Positions 17,506 to 30,672 of a stretch of DNA of 64,000 nt are shown here, in pieces. Under the pieces are notes generated by a model. That model saw nothing but the letters and a program-made list of their open reading frames with translations. It did no database searches and was not told the DNA's origin. The stretch covers positions 4,004,001 to 4,068,000 of the forward strand of contig CP051232.1 in the NCBI GenBank assembly GCA_017792445.1, read 5' to 3'. Position numbers and translations under genes: made by a program. The DNA is from Maritimibacter sp. (GTDB taxonomy: Bacteria; Pseudomonadota; Alphaproteobacteria; Rhodobacterales; Rhodobacteraceae). Numbering within the stretch: position 1 is the stretch's first letter; the number at the start of each line of letters is the position of its first letter.

Positions 17506-18525
17506 TCAGGCGGGCAGCACCACGATAAAGCGGCTGCCCTGCCCTTTCTGGCTTTCGATTCGGAATCGGCCGCGGTGGCGGTTCACGATGTGCTTCACGA
17601 TGGCGAGGCCCAGACCCGTGCCCCCCATCTCGCGCGAGCGGTGGCTGTCGATGCGGTAGAACCGCTCTGTCAGGCGCGGGATGTGCAAGGCGTCGATCCC
17701 TTCGCCATCGTCGCTGACCTCGATCCGAACCGCCGGGCCGCGCAGCATCGGGTCGCGTTCCTGCGGCACGATCTCTACGGTGACGAGGCCGTCGCCGTAC
17801 TTGATCCCGTTTTCCATCAGGTTGGTGAAAACCTGCAGCAACTGGTCGCTGTCGCCCAGAACCTCCACAGGTTCCTCTGCGCCCACGACCTTCAGCGTCA
17901 CGTCCGCATCGGCCGCCTGCGGCCCAAGCGTCATCGACGCCGAGGTCACAAGGCTGGCCACGTCGACCTTCTGCGTCGGGCGCACCCGTTCCTGGCTTTC
18001 GACGCGGGACAGCGACAGCAGGTCCTCGATCAGACGGCTCATCCGCCCGGCCTCGCGTTCCATGATGCCCAGAAACCGCGCCTGCGCCTCGAAGTCCTTC
18101 TTCGCCGGGCCCTGCAAAGTCTCAATAAAGCCGATCAGCGCGGTCAGCGGCGTGCGCAGTTCGTGGCTGACGTTGGCCACGAAGTCGCGCCGCATCTCGC
18201 CCGCCGCCTGCACGTGGCTGATGTCCTCCAGCGACAGCAGAACCCCCTGCCCCGCGGGCGCGGCGACGACGTTGTAGGTCACGTCCCGTTCGCCGTCGCG
18301 GGTCAGATACCGCGCCTCGCGCCGCTCGCCGGTCTTCAGCGCGGCCTCGACGCAATCCAGCAGCACCGGCTGGCGCAGGATGGTGATATAGTGCCAGCCT
18401 TCGGCGGCGGTGCCGAACAGCTGCGCGGCGGACGGGTTGGCCGATATCACCCGCTCGTCCCGGCCGATCAGCACAAGCGGCATCGGCACGGCGGCGAGGA
18501 TGGGTGAGACCGGCAGTTCGATCAT
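17506..18525 (-). CDS. phoR: Phosphate-regulon sensor histidine kinase PhoR, without membrane spans
   Basis: 339 residues: an N-terminal PAS domain (about 5-100), a HisKA domain with the phospho-acceptor His121 in VANVSHELRTPLTALIGF, and an ATP-binding domain with N box (LMENGIKYG), G1 (DDGEGI) and G2 (GGTGLGLAIVKHIV). Unlike enteric PhoR it has no hydrophobic anchor, so it should be cytoplasmic or attached through partners. It signals to PhoB. Its start overlaps the stop of the upstream trans-sulfuration gene by four bases, and it ends 326 bases before pstS begins. Confidence 0.9.
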   Translation of the reverse strand: MIELPVSPILAAVPMPLVLIGRDERVISANPSAAQLFGTAAEGWHYITILRQPVLLDCVEAALKTGERREARYLTRDGERDVTYNVVAAPAGQGVLLSLEDISHVQAAGEMRRDFVANVSHELRTPLTALIGFIETLQGPAKKDFEAQARFLGIMEREAGRMSRLIEDLLSLSRVESQERVRPTQKVDVASLVTSASMTLGPQAADADVTLKVVGAEEPVEVLGDSDQLLQVFTNLMENGIKYGDGLVTVEIVPQERDPMLRGPAVRIEVSDDGEGIDALHIPRLTERFYRIDSHRSREMGGTGLGLAIVKHIVNRHRGRFRIESQKGQGSRFIVVLPA

Positions 18526-19715
18526 TTCGACGACGCGCCCATCGCGGCCTCGATGGCGGCGCGGAACTCGGCGATCAGCATGGTGACATCCTCGACTCCA
18601 ACCGACACGCGGAAGAAGCCTTCGGACATGCCAAGCGACGCGCGTTCCTCGGCCGTCAGCGCCCGGTGCGAAGAACTCGCCGGGTGGCTGAGCGTGGTGC
18701 CGATGTCGCCCAGCGTCGGCGCGAAGGCGATGTTCGGAGCGGCCTGCACCAGCGCGTCGGTCGCGGCGCGGTCGCCGGCGATCTCGAAGCTGACCATGTT
18801 GCCGCCCCGCTCGCCCAACAGCGCAACCGCGCGGTTGTGGTCGGGATGGTCGGGCCGCGTCGGGTACAGCACGCGCTTGACACCCGGCATCCCGGCCAGC
18901 GCGTCGGCCAGCGCCCGCGCGTTCGCCTCGGCCCGGTCATAGCGCAGCTCGAAACTGTAAAGCCCCCGCTCGGCCAGCCAGCAGTCGAACGGGCTGGGCG
19001 TCAGACCCAGCGTGACGGCGGTGTCGTAGATCCGCTTGCGCTGCACCGGATCCTTGGCCGCGATATAGCCAAGCGTGGCGTCCGAATGGCCCGCCAGCAG
19101 CTTGGTCACCGAGTGGATCACGATGTCGGCGCCGTGGTCATAGGCCACCAGCCCGCGGGGCGTGGTGAAGGTGTTGTCGATGGCCAGCACGATACCGCGA
19201 TCCTTCGCCAGCTTCGCGATGCCGTCCACGTCCGACACCCGCAGCGTCGGGTTGGACACGACCTCTAGCAGGATCAGCTTGGTCTCGGGCGTCAGCGCCG
19301 CCTCGATCGCGCCCACGTCGGTCGGGTCGGCCAGCGTGCTGGTGATGCCCATGCGCGGCAGTTCCTCGCGCATCATCCGCATCGACCGGCCATACAACTG
19401 GTTGCCGCCGACCACGTGGTCGCCCTGTTTCAGCAGCCCGTAGAACAGCGCCGTGACCGCCGCCATGCCGGACCCGACGATCAGTCCGCCCTCTGCCGCT
19501 TCGAGGCTGTCGATCTTCTGCGCCAGCACCTCGGCGTTGGGGTGGCCTTCGCGCGCATAGGTGAAGCCCTTGGCGCGCCCCTCGTACTGGTCGTCCAGCG
19601 CAGACGGGCTGGGCGAGGCATAGACCACAGAGGGTTGCAGCGGCGTCACCACCGCGCGGCTGGAGCTTTCGGGCCACGGGGTGCGGCGCACGATGGATTT
19701 GGGGGTATCGGTCAT
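18522..19715 (-). CDS. PLP-dependent trans-sulfuration enzyme (cystathionine lyase family)
   Basis: 397 residues of the Cys/Met-metabolism PLP fold: the cofactor-phosphate loop region GSGMAAVTALFYGLLKQGDHVV, the AIDNTFTTPRG segment with the PLP-contacting Asp, and the lysine of SVTKLLAGHSD that forms the Schiff base. It could be a cystathionine gamma- or beta-lyase, or a related C-S lyase; motifs alone do not decide. The stop overlaps the phoR start, an unusual pairing that places a sulfur-amino-acid enzyme in front of the phosphate sensor. Confidence 0.85.
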   Translation of the reverse strand: MTDTPKSIVRRTPWPESSSRAVVTPLQPSVVYASPSPSALDDQYEGRAKGFTYAREGHPNAEVLAQKIDSLEAAEGGLIVGSGMAAVTALFYGLLKQGDHVVGGNQLYGRSMRMMREELPRMGITSTLADPTDVGAIEAALTPETKLILLEVVSNPTLRVSDVDGIAKLAKDRGIVLAIDNTFTTPRGLVAYDHGADIVIHSVTKLLAGHSDATLGYIAAKDPVQRKRIYDTAVTLGLTPSPFDCWLAERGLYSFELRYDRAEANARALADALAGMPGVKRVLYPTRPDHPDHNRAVALLGERGGNMVSFEIAGDRAATDALVQAAPNIAFAPTLGDIGTTLSHPASSSHRALTAEERASLGMSEGFFRVSVGVEDVTMLIAEFRAAIEAAMGASSK

Positions 19716-19750
19716 CGGAGTGCTTCTGGCAGGTGTTTGCGAAACTTCGG

Positions 19751-20278
19751 TTACAGAGCCCGAAGTTCCCTTTTGAACTTGCGCATGTTGTCGCGGTAGC
19801 GCTCGGCGGATGCAAGCAGGCCCTCGCGTGCGGCGTCATCCAACGTGCGGACGACCTTACCCGGCGCGCCCATCACCAGCGAGCCCGGCGGGATCTCCTT
19901 GCCCTCGGTGATCAGGGCCCCGGCGCCGATCAGGCAGCCCTCGCCGATCACCGCGCGGTTCAGAACCGTCGCGCCCATGCCGATCAGGGTGCCGTCGCCG
20001 ATGGTGCAGCCGTGCAGCATCGCCTTGTGGCCGATGGTGCAGTTGGCGCCGACCGTCAGCGGGCAGCCGGGGTCGGTGTGCATCACGGTGTTTTCCTGCA
20101 CGTTCGACCCCTCGCCGATCACGATGGGCTCGTTGTCGCCGCGCAGGGTACAGCCGAACCAGACCGACGCGCCGGACCGCAGGACGACCTTGCCGATCAC
20201 GTTCGCATCGGGCGCGACCCAGACATCACCGTCCTCGGGCAACTCGGGCTCGAACCCACCCAACGCGTATAACGTCAC
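19751..20278 (-). CDS. Gamma-class carbonic anhydrase-family protein
   Basis: 175 residues of left-handed beta-helix hexapeptide repeats ([42 protein letters not shown]...) with the metal-ligand histidines in [14 protein letters not shown]. These YrdA/PaaY-like proteins are trimeric; some hydrate CO2, many have unproven activity. Its start overlaps the gmk stop (ATGA). The product is cytoplasmic. Confidence 0.88.
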   Translation of the reverse strand: MTLYALGGFEPELPEDGDVWVAPDANVIGKVVLRSGASVWFGCTLRGDNEPIVIGEGSNVQENTVMHTDPGCPLTVGANCTIGHKAMLHGCTIGDGTLIGMGATVLNRAVIGEGCLIGAGALITEGKEIPPGSLVMGAPGKVVRTLDDAAREGLLASAERYRDNMRKFKRELRAL

Positions 20279-20919
20279 AGCGCGGTCTCCTCGAATTCCA
20301 TCTGCAGCCTGCGCACCACGTCGGTCAGCCCGGGCTGGCGCGGGCGGCGCATGCGCTCGGCGTTGATGATCGTCTGCAACTGGCGCTCGGTGGCGTCGAG
20401 ATCGTCATTCACCAGCACATAATCGTAGCTGTCCCAGTGGCTTATCTCGTCCCAGCTGCGCTTCATCCGGCGCTCGACCGTCTCGGGGTCATCCTGCGCG
20501 CGGCTGATCAGGCGGCGGTGCAGTTCCTTGATCGACGGCGGCAGCAGGAAGATCGACAACACGCTGTCATGCAACGACGAGTTCCGGATCTGCTGCGCGC
20601 CCTGCCAGTCGATGTCGAACAGCACATCGCAGCCTTCGGTGATCGCCTGTTCCACCGGACCCTTGGGCGAGCCGTAGAAATTGCCGAAGACATGTGCGTG
20701 TTCCAGCATGTCGCCGTCCGACACCATGCGCTTGAAGCGCGTCTCGTCGATGAAATGGTATTCCCGCCCGTCCTGCTCGCCGGGACGCGGCGCGCGGGTG
20801 GTGGCCGAGACGGAGAAACGGATCGTCGGATCCCAGTCCCGCAAACGTCCGGCGAGGGTCGATTTGCCCGCGCCCGAGGGCGAGGACAGGATGATGAGAA
20901 GCCCGCGCCGCGCGGTCAT
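20275..20919 (-). CDS. gmk: Guanylate kinase
   Basis: 214 residues. It converts GMP to GDP with ATP. The P-loop [15 protein letters not shown] is at residues 11-25, followed by the GMP-binding [22 protein letters not shown] and the lid with [24 protein letters not shown]. Length and motifs match the family. It sits three bases after yicC, the usual neighbour in proteobacteria. Confidence 0.95.
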   Translation of the reverse strand: MTARRGLLIILSSPSGAGKSTLAGRLRDWDPTIRFSVSATTRAPRPGEQDGREYHFIDETRFKRMVSDGDMLEHAHVFGNFYGSPKGPVEQAITEGCDVLFDIDWQGAQQIRNSSLHDSVLSIFLLPPSIKELHRRLISRAQDDPETVERRMKRSWDEISHWDSYDYVLVNDDLDATERQLQTIINAERMRRPRQPGLTDVVRRLQMEFEETAL

Positions 20920-20922
20920 GGC

Positions 20923-21819
20923 CTACTCCACGTTCTGTACCTGCTCGCGCATCTGATCGATGGTGGCCTTGAGGTCAAGGCCGACGCGGGTCAGCTCGGT
21001 CGACTGGGACTTGGAACACAGGGTGTTGGCCTCGCGGTTGAACTCCTGGCTGAGGAAGTCGAGCTTGCGGCCCACCGGTGCCTCCGAGGCAAGCAGATCG
21101 CGGGCGGCGGCAACGTGGGCGGTCAGGCGGTCGATCTCTTCGGTCACGTCGGTCTTCACCGCGATCACCGCCAGTTCCTGCGCCACCCTCGCGGGGTCCG
21201 CGCCCTCGGTGTTGTCCATCACCCGCGCGAGGTTCTCGCGCAGCTTCTCGGCCATCTGTTCCTTGCGGGCCTCGGCCAGCGTCGCGGCTTCGACGGTCAG
21301 GGACTCGATAAGATCAAGCTGCCCTTCGATCACCGATTGCAGCGCCGCGCCTTCGGTCCGGCGCATCTCGTCGAACGCCTTGGTCAGGTCCGGCAGGTCG
21401 GCGGTGATCGCCTTGGCAAGCTTTCCGATCTCGGTTTCCGACCCCTCGCTGACCAGCACCCCACGCATCGCCAGCACTTCGGCGGTCGTCGGCTTGCCCA
21501 GGTGGACCCCGGCAACGGCTGCGGCGGAACCGACCTCGGCCAGCTGTGCCAGAACACGGTCCAGCGTGGCGCGGTCGATGCGTTCGTCCGAGGCGCCCTC
21601 TTCCCGCGACAGCTTCAGGTTCACGGTGATGTTGCCGCGCGCCGCCACGGCGGAGACAGCCGCGCGCACCGCAGGCTCCAGCCCCTCGACCCAGTCCGGC
21701 ATCCGCATCCGAACATCAAGGCCGCGCGCGTTCACGGACCGCATGTCCCACGTCCAGGTAAACCCTTCGCCCGCGCCCTTTGCTGCGGCGAAACCGGTCA
21801 TCGACTTAGTCATGGCCAT
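20923..21819 (-). CDS. YicC/YloC-family endoribonuclease-like protein
   Basis: 298 residues with the conserved N-terminus (KSMTGFAAAKG..., FTWTWDMRSVNARGLDVRMRMPDWVE) and the C-terminal EFNREANTLCSKSQSTELTRVGLDLKATIDQMREQVQNVE of the YicC family. Members affect RNA turnover and stationary-phase survival. Two ATGs (21819 and 21813) are possible and neither has a strong ribosome-binding sequence. It heads the yicC-gmk-carbonic anhydrase group. Confidence 0.9.
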   Translation of the reverse strand: MAMTKSMTGFAAAKGAGEGFTWTWDMRSVNARGLDVRMRMPDWVEGLEPAVRAAVSAVAARGNITVNLKLSREEGASDERIDRATLDRVLAQLAEVGSAAAVAGVHLGKPTTAEVLAMRGVLVSEGSETEIGKLAKAITADLPDLTKAFDEMRRTEGAALQSVIEGQLDLIESLTVEAATLAEARKEQMAEKLRENLARVMDNTEGADPARVAQELAVIAVKTDVTEEIDRLTAHVAAARDLLASEAPVGRKLDFLSQEFNREANTLCSKSQSTELTRVGLDLKATIDQMREQVQNVE

Positions 21820-21953
21820 TAACCATTTGGAAAGTTCTTGCCTCCATTTCGCCTCAATCTGTGAGAGATTAAGGAAAGAGTAAGGAATCTGAAATAGCAG
21901 TTAACAAAAGGGGTCGCGGGCGACAATGCGCGCGTGGTCCCGGGGGTAGTGTG

Positions 21954-22640
21954 ATGGAGCTTCGGCACCGGGGGTTTGAGAATGTCGTTTCGCTTTTCGG
22001 AAAGGCTGTACCGTTGAAATATCCGGCCATCGCGCAGGTCGACGCCTATTGGGAAGGGCTGCGGCAGGGCCGTCTCATGCCCGACCGGGCCGAGGTCGAT
22101 CCGCGCGGGTTGGGCACGTCTCTGGAATACGCCTTCCTGATGGAACACGTGGCCCCCGGCATCGCGCGGGTGCGGATTTCGGGGATGCACCTGCGCGACC
22201 TCTTGGGAATGGAGGTCCGGGGCATGCCGCTGACCGCTTTCTTCCTGCCCGACGCGCGCGAGCGTATCCAGAAGGCCGTCGAGGCGGTCGTCACCGCGCC
22301 GCAGGTCGCCGACATCGCGCTGTCCGGCCAGCGTGGCATCGGTCGCCCTGCCCTGCCCGCGCGCCTGTTCCTTGCGCCGCTGACCAACACCGAAGGCCGG
22401 GGCACCCCGCGTATCCTTGCCTGCCTTGAAAGCCACGGCGAAATCGGGCGCGCGCCGCGCCGGTTCTCGGTCGATCAGGTCCAGATGCGCCGGATCGTGG
22501 CCACGGCACAGCCGGAACCGGAAGACGCGCGCGAGACCCAGCCTGTGCAGCCCGGCTTTTCCGAACCGGGCGCGACCTTCCGTGGCGGATCGCAGCGGCC
22601 GAACCTGCGGCTGGTGCAAAGCGACGACGACAGAGATTGA
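21954..22640 (+). CDS. PAS-domain protein (PAS_5 type)
   Basis: 228 residues. The N-terminal two-thirds (AIAQVDAYWEGLRQGRLMPDRAEVDPRGLGTSLEYAFLMEHVAPGIARVRISGMHLRDLLGMEVRGMPL) match the alphaproteobacterial PAS_5 family of single-PAS proteins. No output domain follows; the tail is Arg/Pro-rich. It may sense a ligand and work with a partner, but the role is unknown. The ATG at 21954 follows a GGGGG tract; a GTG directly before it is an alternative. The gene is divergent from yicC and ends at a strong terminator. Confidence 0.8.
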   Translation: MELRHRGFENVVSLFGKAVPLKYPAIAQVDAYWEGLRQGRLMPDRAEVDPRGLGTSLEYAFLMEHVAPGIARVRISGMHLRDLLGMEVRGMPLTAFFLPDARERIQKAVEAVVTAPQVADIALSGQRGIGRPALPARLFLAPLTNTEGRGTPRILACLESHGEIGRAPRRFSVDQVQMRRIVATAQPEPEDARETQPVQPGFSEPGATFRGGSQRPNLRLVQSDDDRD

Positions 22641-22684
22641 GGCGGGCGCGGCAACTGCCGGCAAGGCAGGCCCGCGAACGACGG

Positions 22685-22718
22685 AAGGCGCGGTACCGGT
22701 CCGGGTGCCGCGCCTTTT
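22685..22718 (+). terminator. Intrinsic terminator of the PAS gene
   Basis: AAGGCGCGGTACC (22685-22697) pairs with GGTGCCGCGCCTT (22704-22716) with one wobble pair, followed by T4. It lies 44 bases after the stop codon. Confidence 0.85.
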
Positions 22719-22755
22719 CTTACGCCGGCGGATCATGGGCATGCCCCGCACACAC

Positions 22756-22793
22756 AAAAAAACCGCCGCACTCCCGGGACAAGGAGGCGGCGG
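22756..22793 (-). terminator. Intrinsic terminator of the small membrane protein transcript
   Basis: Leftward reading gives a stem from GGAGGCGGCGG (22783-22793) with CCGCCGCACTCC (22763-22774), with one bulged base, followed by T7 (A7 at 22756-22762 on the given strand). No other leftward gene is near, so it marks the end of the 40-codon gene transcript, leaving an approximately 160-base 3' untranslated region. Confidence 0.8.
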
Positions 22794-22950
22794 CAAAAAG
22801 CGTCTGTTCGATCGGGCGCCGGTTGCGGGGGATGTGAGGCTTACCCCGTTGAGGCCAGGATCAGGCGAACTGGCCGACGCGCGAGAGTTTGGGACAGTGC
22901 GCGGGGACCGGCAGGATGACAGAACGCAGGCAGAACTTGGTGAATAGAAC

Positions 22951-23073
22951 CTAAAGAATACCGGGCAGATTGAGACCGACCACCAGCATCAGGACCAAAG
23001 CGGCGGCGCCGGCGGCATCCTGAAGAAGGGTCGAAGAAGAACGGGTCACTACGTTTTTCATTTCATTGATCAT
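22951..23073 (-). CDS. 40-residue single-span membrane protein under a LexA-type box
   Basis: A short frame of 40 residues: a polar N-terminal half (MINEMKNVVTRSSSTLLQD) and a hydrophobic C-terminal half (AAGAAALVLMLVVGLNLPG) long enough for one membrane span. The ATG at 23073 has AGGGAA about 8 bases upstream; an in-frame extension of 27 residues upstream runs through the operator and has no coding character. Its own terminator at 22756-22793 shows it is a separate transcription unit. An exact GTTC-N7-GTTC element lies 55 bases upstream, so SOS control is likely. Function is unknown; the form recalls the small SOS-induced division inhibitor SidA of Caulobacter, without claimed homology. Confidence 0.65.
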   Translation of the reverse strand: MINEMKNVVTRSSSTLLQDAAGAAALVLMLVVGLNLPGIL

Positions 23074-23127
23074 GTCGATGTTCCCTGTTGTTGCTCCTTT
23101 GTTCTCATGCCGCGTTCTTTTTGTAAA

Positions 23128-23142
23128 GAACTTTATGAGAAC
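23128..23142 (-). promoter_or_regulatory. LexA box (GTTC-N7-GTTC)
   Basis: Leftward the sequence is GTTCTCATAAAGTTC, an exact match to the direct-repeat SOS operator of alphaproteobacteria. A further GTTC half site lies 6 bases before it (overlapping 23146-23153). The element sits between the recG stop and the small membrane protein start, in promoter position for the latter. Confidence 0.7.
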
Positions 23143-23169
23143 ATTCGCGAACAAATTGGCAGCGAAGGG

Positions 23170-27614
<4,445 letters not shown>

Positions 27615-28328
27615 TCACGCGCCGATGGCGATCTGGTCGTTCATTTCCGCAGGTTCCGGGTCACGCAATACATAGCCCCGGCCCCAGACCGTCTCGATAA
27701 AATTGTCGCCGCCGGTGGCCTGCGACAGCTTCTTGCGCAGTTTGCAGATGAACACGTCGATGATCTTCAGTTCCGGTTCATCCATGCCGCCGTAAAGGTG
27801 GTTCAGGAACATCTCTTTCGTCAGCGTGGTGCCCTTGCGCAGCGAAAGCAGTTCCAGCATCTGGTATTCCTTGCCCGTCAGGTGGACCGCCTTGCCCGCA
27901 ACCTCGACCGTCTTGGCGTCAAGGTTCACCTCGATCGAGCCGGTGCGGATCACCGATTGCGAATGCCCCTTGGACCGGCGGATGATCGCGTGGATGCGCG
28001 CCACGAGTTCTTCCCGGTGGAAGGGTTTGGTCAGGTAGTCGTCGGCGCCAAAGCCGAAACCCTTCAGCTTGTTTTCGGTGTCGTCCGCGCCGGTAAGGAT
28101 CAGGATCGGCGTGTCAACGCGGGCGATCCGCAATTGCCGCAGCACGTCGTGGCCGTTCATGTCTGGCAGGTTCAAATCAAGAAGTATGAGATCGTAATCA
28201 TAAAGTTTCGCAAGATCGATCCCTTCCTCCCCCAGATCCGTCGCGTAGACATTGAGGTTGGCATGGGACAACATCAGTTCGATGCTCCGCGAGGTGGCTG
28301 GGTCGTCTTCCACAAGAAGGACACGCAT
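27615..28328 (-). CDS. ctrA: Cell-cycle response regulator CtrA
   Basis: 237 residues. The N-terminus [20 protein letters not shown], phospho-acceptor Asp51 (LILLDLNLP), and the OmpR-type DNA-binding domain with [20 protein letters not shown] and [14 protein letters not shown] identify CtrA. In Rhodobacterales it controls motility and gene transfer agents more than viability. The ATG at 28328 starts the conserved protein and GGAGTG precedes it. The sciP gene lies upstream in the same direction across a 252-base AT-rich gap. Confidence 0.96.
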   Translation of the reverse strand: MRVLLVEDDPATSRSIELMLSHANLNVYATDLGEEGIDLAKLYDYDLILLDLNLPDMNGHDVLRQLRIARVDTPILILTGADDTENKLKGFGFGADDYLTKPFHREELVARIHAIIRRSKGHSQSVIRTGSIEVNLDAKTVEVAGKAVHLTGKEYQMLELLSLRKGTTLTKEMFLNHLYGGMDEPELKIIDVFICKLRKKLSQATGGDNFIETVWGRGYVLRDPEPAEMNDQIAIGA

Positions 28329-28383
28329 GTTCGGCACTCCACTCTCAACCAGTTGCACTGAAACCGTCATAGGTCAGGAAAGG

Positions 28384-28398
28384 TTAACCACAGGTTAC
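28384..28398. promoter_or_regulatory. CtrA-like half-site pair upstream of ctrA
   Basis: TTAACCACAGGTTAC matches the CtrA consensus TTAA-N7-TTAA with one mismatch and lies about 60 bases before the ctrA start. Further TTAA motifs occur at 28447, 28460, 28489 and 28497 in other spacings. Autoregulation of ctrA is known in relatives. Confidence 0.4.
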
Positions 28399-28580
28399 TT
28401 TGGTCCTTTAATATTGCCATTCGGTGGATGATTTACGCAAATTCTCTTAAGGTTTGAGGTTAACGCGGTGCAATTGAACTTCATTCGCTTAAGCAATTAA
28501 GTTCCTAACCTCTATCTTGGAAACGCCTTTCCACTTTGGCGTGTATTTTTGGGTGATTTTTCTTTCTCCGGCCGCGCGGT

Positions 28581-28853
28581 TCAGCGATATCTTTGCAAGG
28601 CGGTCGCCTTCAGCGCGGCCTCGCCATGCTTGTCCACCATCGCGGCCCAGGATTCGAATTCGTCCGCGCTGAGCCCGTACATCTTCAGCGCCTCTTCCCG
28701 CGTAATCAGCCCGAACGACACCCCCCTGACCACCGCGGCCTTGCGGCTTGCGACCCAGCGCCGGGTATTCGCGTCCGGCAGGTCGGCGCGGCTCATCGAG
28801 GTGCCATCGGGCAAGGTGACGGTACGCGGACCGTCGACTTTGCGCAGGTACAT
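28581..28853 (-). CDS. sciP: CtrA inhibitor SciP (DUF1153)
   Basis: 90 residues: a short N-terminal strand region (VDGPRTVTLPDGTSMSRADLP) and the DUF1153 helix-turn-helix core (TRRWVASRKAAVVRGVSFGLITREEALKMYGLSADEFESW). In Caulobacter SciP binds CtrA on DNA and blocks transcription activation. The ATG at 28853 has AGGGGAA 6 bases upstream; an ATG at 28877 would add 8 residues. Placement next to ctrA strengthens the call. Confidence 0.88.
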   Translation of the reverse strand: MYLRKVDGPRTVTLPDGTSMSRADLPDANTRRWVASRKAAVVRGVSFGLITREEALKMYGLSADEFESWAAMVDKHGEAALKATALQRYR

Positions 28854-28973
28854 GTCAGTTCCCCTCAGATTTGACATGCCGAGATTGACCCACCCGCCTT
28901 AATGCCGCGTGAAGCCGGGTCTTGTTAGTCAGTCGCATTTTCCTATATTCCGGCGGACCGAAAGGGATTCCCG

Positions 28974-30113
28974 ATGGCACTTGATGGCAACCTGAACTCG
29001 CTGGGCCTTGCGAAGGCACCGGAAGACACCCGCGTCGTCGTGGCGATGTCGGGCGGCGTGGATTCGTCCGTCGTCGCCGCAGAACTCGCGCGCGAAGGCT
29101 ATGACGTGGTGGGCGTGACGCTGCAGCTGTACGACCACGGCGCGGCGCTGGCGAAGAAGGGCGCGTGCTGCGCGGGTATCGACATCCACGACGCCCGCCG
29201 CGTGGCAGAAGAGATGGGGTTTCCCCATTACGTCCTCGACTACGAGAACATCTTCAAGGACGCGGTGATCGACGAGTTCGCCGACAGCTATCTGGCGGGC
29301 GCCACCCCGGTGCCCTGCATCCGCTGCAACGAGCGGGTGAAGTTCAAGGACCTGCTGGAAACGGCGAAGGATCTTGACGCCGACTGCATGGCGACCGGCC
29401 ACTACATCCAGCGCAAGATGGGCGCCAACGGGCCGGAACTGCATATGGCCGCCGATCCGGCGCGGGATCAAAGCTATTTCCTGTTCTCGACCACGCCGGA
29501 ACAGCTATCGTTCCTGCGCTTCCCGCTGGGCCACCTCGTGTCCAAGGCGGAAACGCGGGCGCTTGCGTCGAAGCACGGGCTGGCGGTGGCGGACAAGCCC
29601 GACAGTCAGGACATCTGCTTCGTGCCAGACGGCAACTATGCCAGCGTGATCGAGAAGCTGCGGCCGGGTGCTGCCGAACCGGGCGAGATCGTCCACGCCG
29701 ATGGCCGCGTTCTGGGAGAGCACCGGGGCGTGATCCACTACACCATCGGCCAGCGCCGGGGGCTGGGGATCGGCGGGCTGGAAGAACCGCTGTACGTGGT
29801 AAAGCTCGATGTCGACGCTCACCGCGTCGTCGTCGGTCCGAAAGAGATGCTTGCCACCCGCACCGTCCCGGTACGCGAGATCAACTGGCTGGGCGACGAA
29901 CCCTTCACCAGCCGTCCGGAATGGCGCCTGTCGGTGAAACTGCGCTCCACCCGCCCCCCGCGCGAGGCGGTGATCCGCCCGCTGTCGGATACGACGGCGG
30001 AAGTGGAACTGATCGCGCCCGAGGAAGGCGTGTCGCCCGGACAGGCCTGCGTCTTCTACGCGAACGAGGGCAGCCGGGTGTTTGGCGGCGGCTGGATCTG
30101 GCGGGGCTACTAA
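28974..30113 (+). CDS. mnmA: tRNA 2-thiouridine(34) synthase MnmA
   Basis: 379 residues. It thiolates U34 of Glu, Gln and Lys tRNAs using ATP and a persulfide. The PP-loop SGGVDSS is at residues 26-32, the catalytic cysteines lie in VPCIRCN and QDICFVPDG, and TGHY and DQSYFLF are family landmarks. It is divergent from sciP. The SufE-family gene converges on its 3' end, a meaningful neighbour because both handle persulfide sulfur. Confidence 0.96.
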   Translation: MALDGNLNSLGLAKAPEDTRVVVAMSGGVDSSVVAAELAREGYDVVGVTLQLYDHGAALAKKGACCAGIDIHDARRVAEEMGFPHYVLDYENIFKDAVIDEFADSYLAGATPVPCIRCNERVKFKDLLETAKDLDADCMATGHYIQRKMGANGPELHMAADPARDQSYFLFSTTPEQLSFLRFPLGHLVSKAETRALASKHGLAVADKPDSQDICFVPDGNYASVIEKLRPGAAEPGEIVHADGRVLGEHRGVIHYTIGQRRGLGIGGLEEPLYVVKLDVDAHRVVVGPKEMLATRTVPVREINWLGDEPFTSRPEWRLSVKLRSTRPPREAVIRPLSDTTAEVELIAPEEGVSPGQACVFYANEGSRVFGGGWIWRGY

Positions 30114-30122
30114 GCCCCGCTT

Positions 30123-30548
30123 TTACGCGCCCTGCTGCGCCGCGATCAGGCGGATGCGCTCGATCATCGCCCGCAGGCCGTTGGACCGCTGCGCCGACAG
30201 GTGGTCGTTCAGCCCCAACCGGCCCAGTTCGGCGGCGGCGTCGACCTTCATCACCTCGCGCAGCGTCAGCCCGGCATAAAGCGCCTTCAGGATCGCGATC
30301 AGCCCCCGCACGATCATCGCGTCGCTGTCGCCGCGAAAGCGGAACACCGCGTCCGGCCCCTCGCCCTCGACCTCGGGCACGATCCAGACCTGACTGGCGC
30401 AGCCCTCGACCTTGGTGGCGGGCACGCGGAAGGCGTCTTCCAGCGGGTCCATCGCCTTGCCCATGTCGATGACGTGGCGATAGCGGTCTTCCCAGTCGTC
30501 GAGAAAGTCGAAGGTGTCGGCGATGTCCTCGAATTCCGGCGTGGCCAT
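30123..30548 (-). CDS. sufE: SufE-family sulfur acceptor
   Basis: 141 residues. The fold is recognisable from FDFLDDWEDRYRHVIDMGKAM, the sulfur-accepting Cys in VEGCASQVWI, and FRGDSDAMIVRGLIAILKALYAGLT. SufE takes persulfide from a SufS-type cysteine desulfurase for iron-sulfur assembly. No suf operon is nearby. The gene ends 9 bases from the mnmA stop in convergent orientation. Confidence 0.92.
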   Translation of the reverse strand: MATPEFEDIADTFDFLDDWEDRYRHVIDMGKAMDPLEDAFRVPATKVEGCASQVWIVPEVEGEGPDAVFRFRGDSDAMIVRGLIAILKALYAGLTLREVMKVDAAAELGRLGLNDHLSAQRSNGLRAMIERIRLIAAQQGA

Positions 30549-30672
30549 GCGTGAAGTCCTTTCCAGCGTTAGCGCCGAGGTAAGGGTCCATCGTGCAAAG
30601 GTAAAGGTGCTGCAGGCTTTTCAACGGGCCTTGATTGGGATAACCGGGAATGGGGCAGATACAGGGGTCGAC

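Noticed and set aside
28522-28552. ACGCC/GGCGT stem followed by T-rich sequence as a terminator
   Set aside because: Only 5 bp, and on the strand with the T run no gene precedes it.
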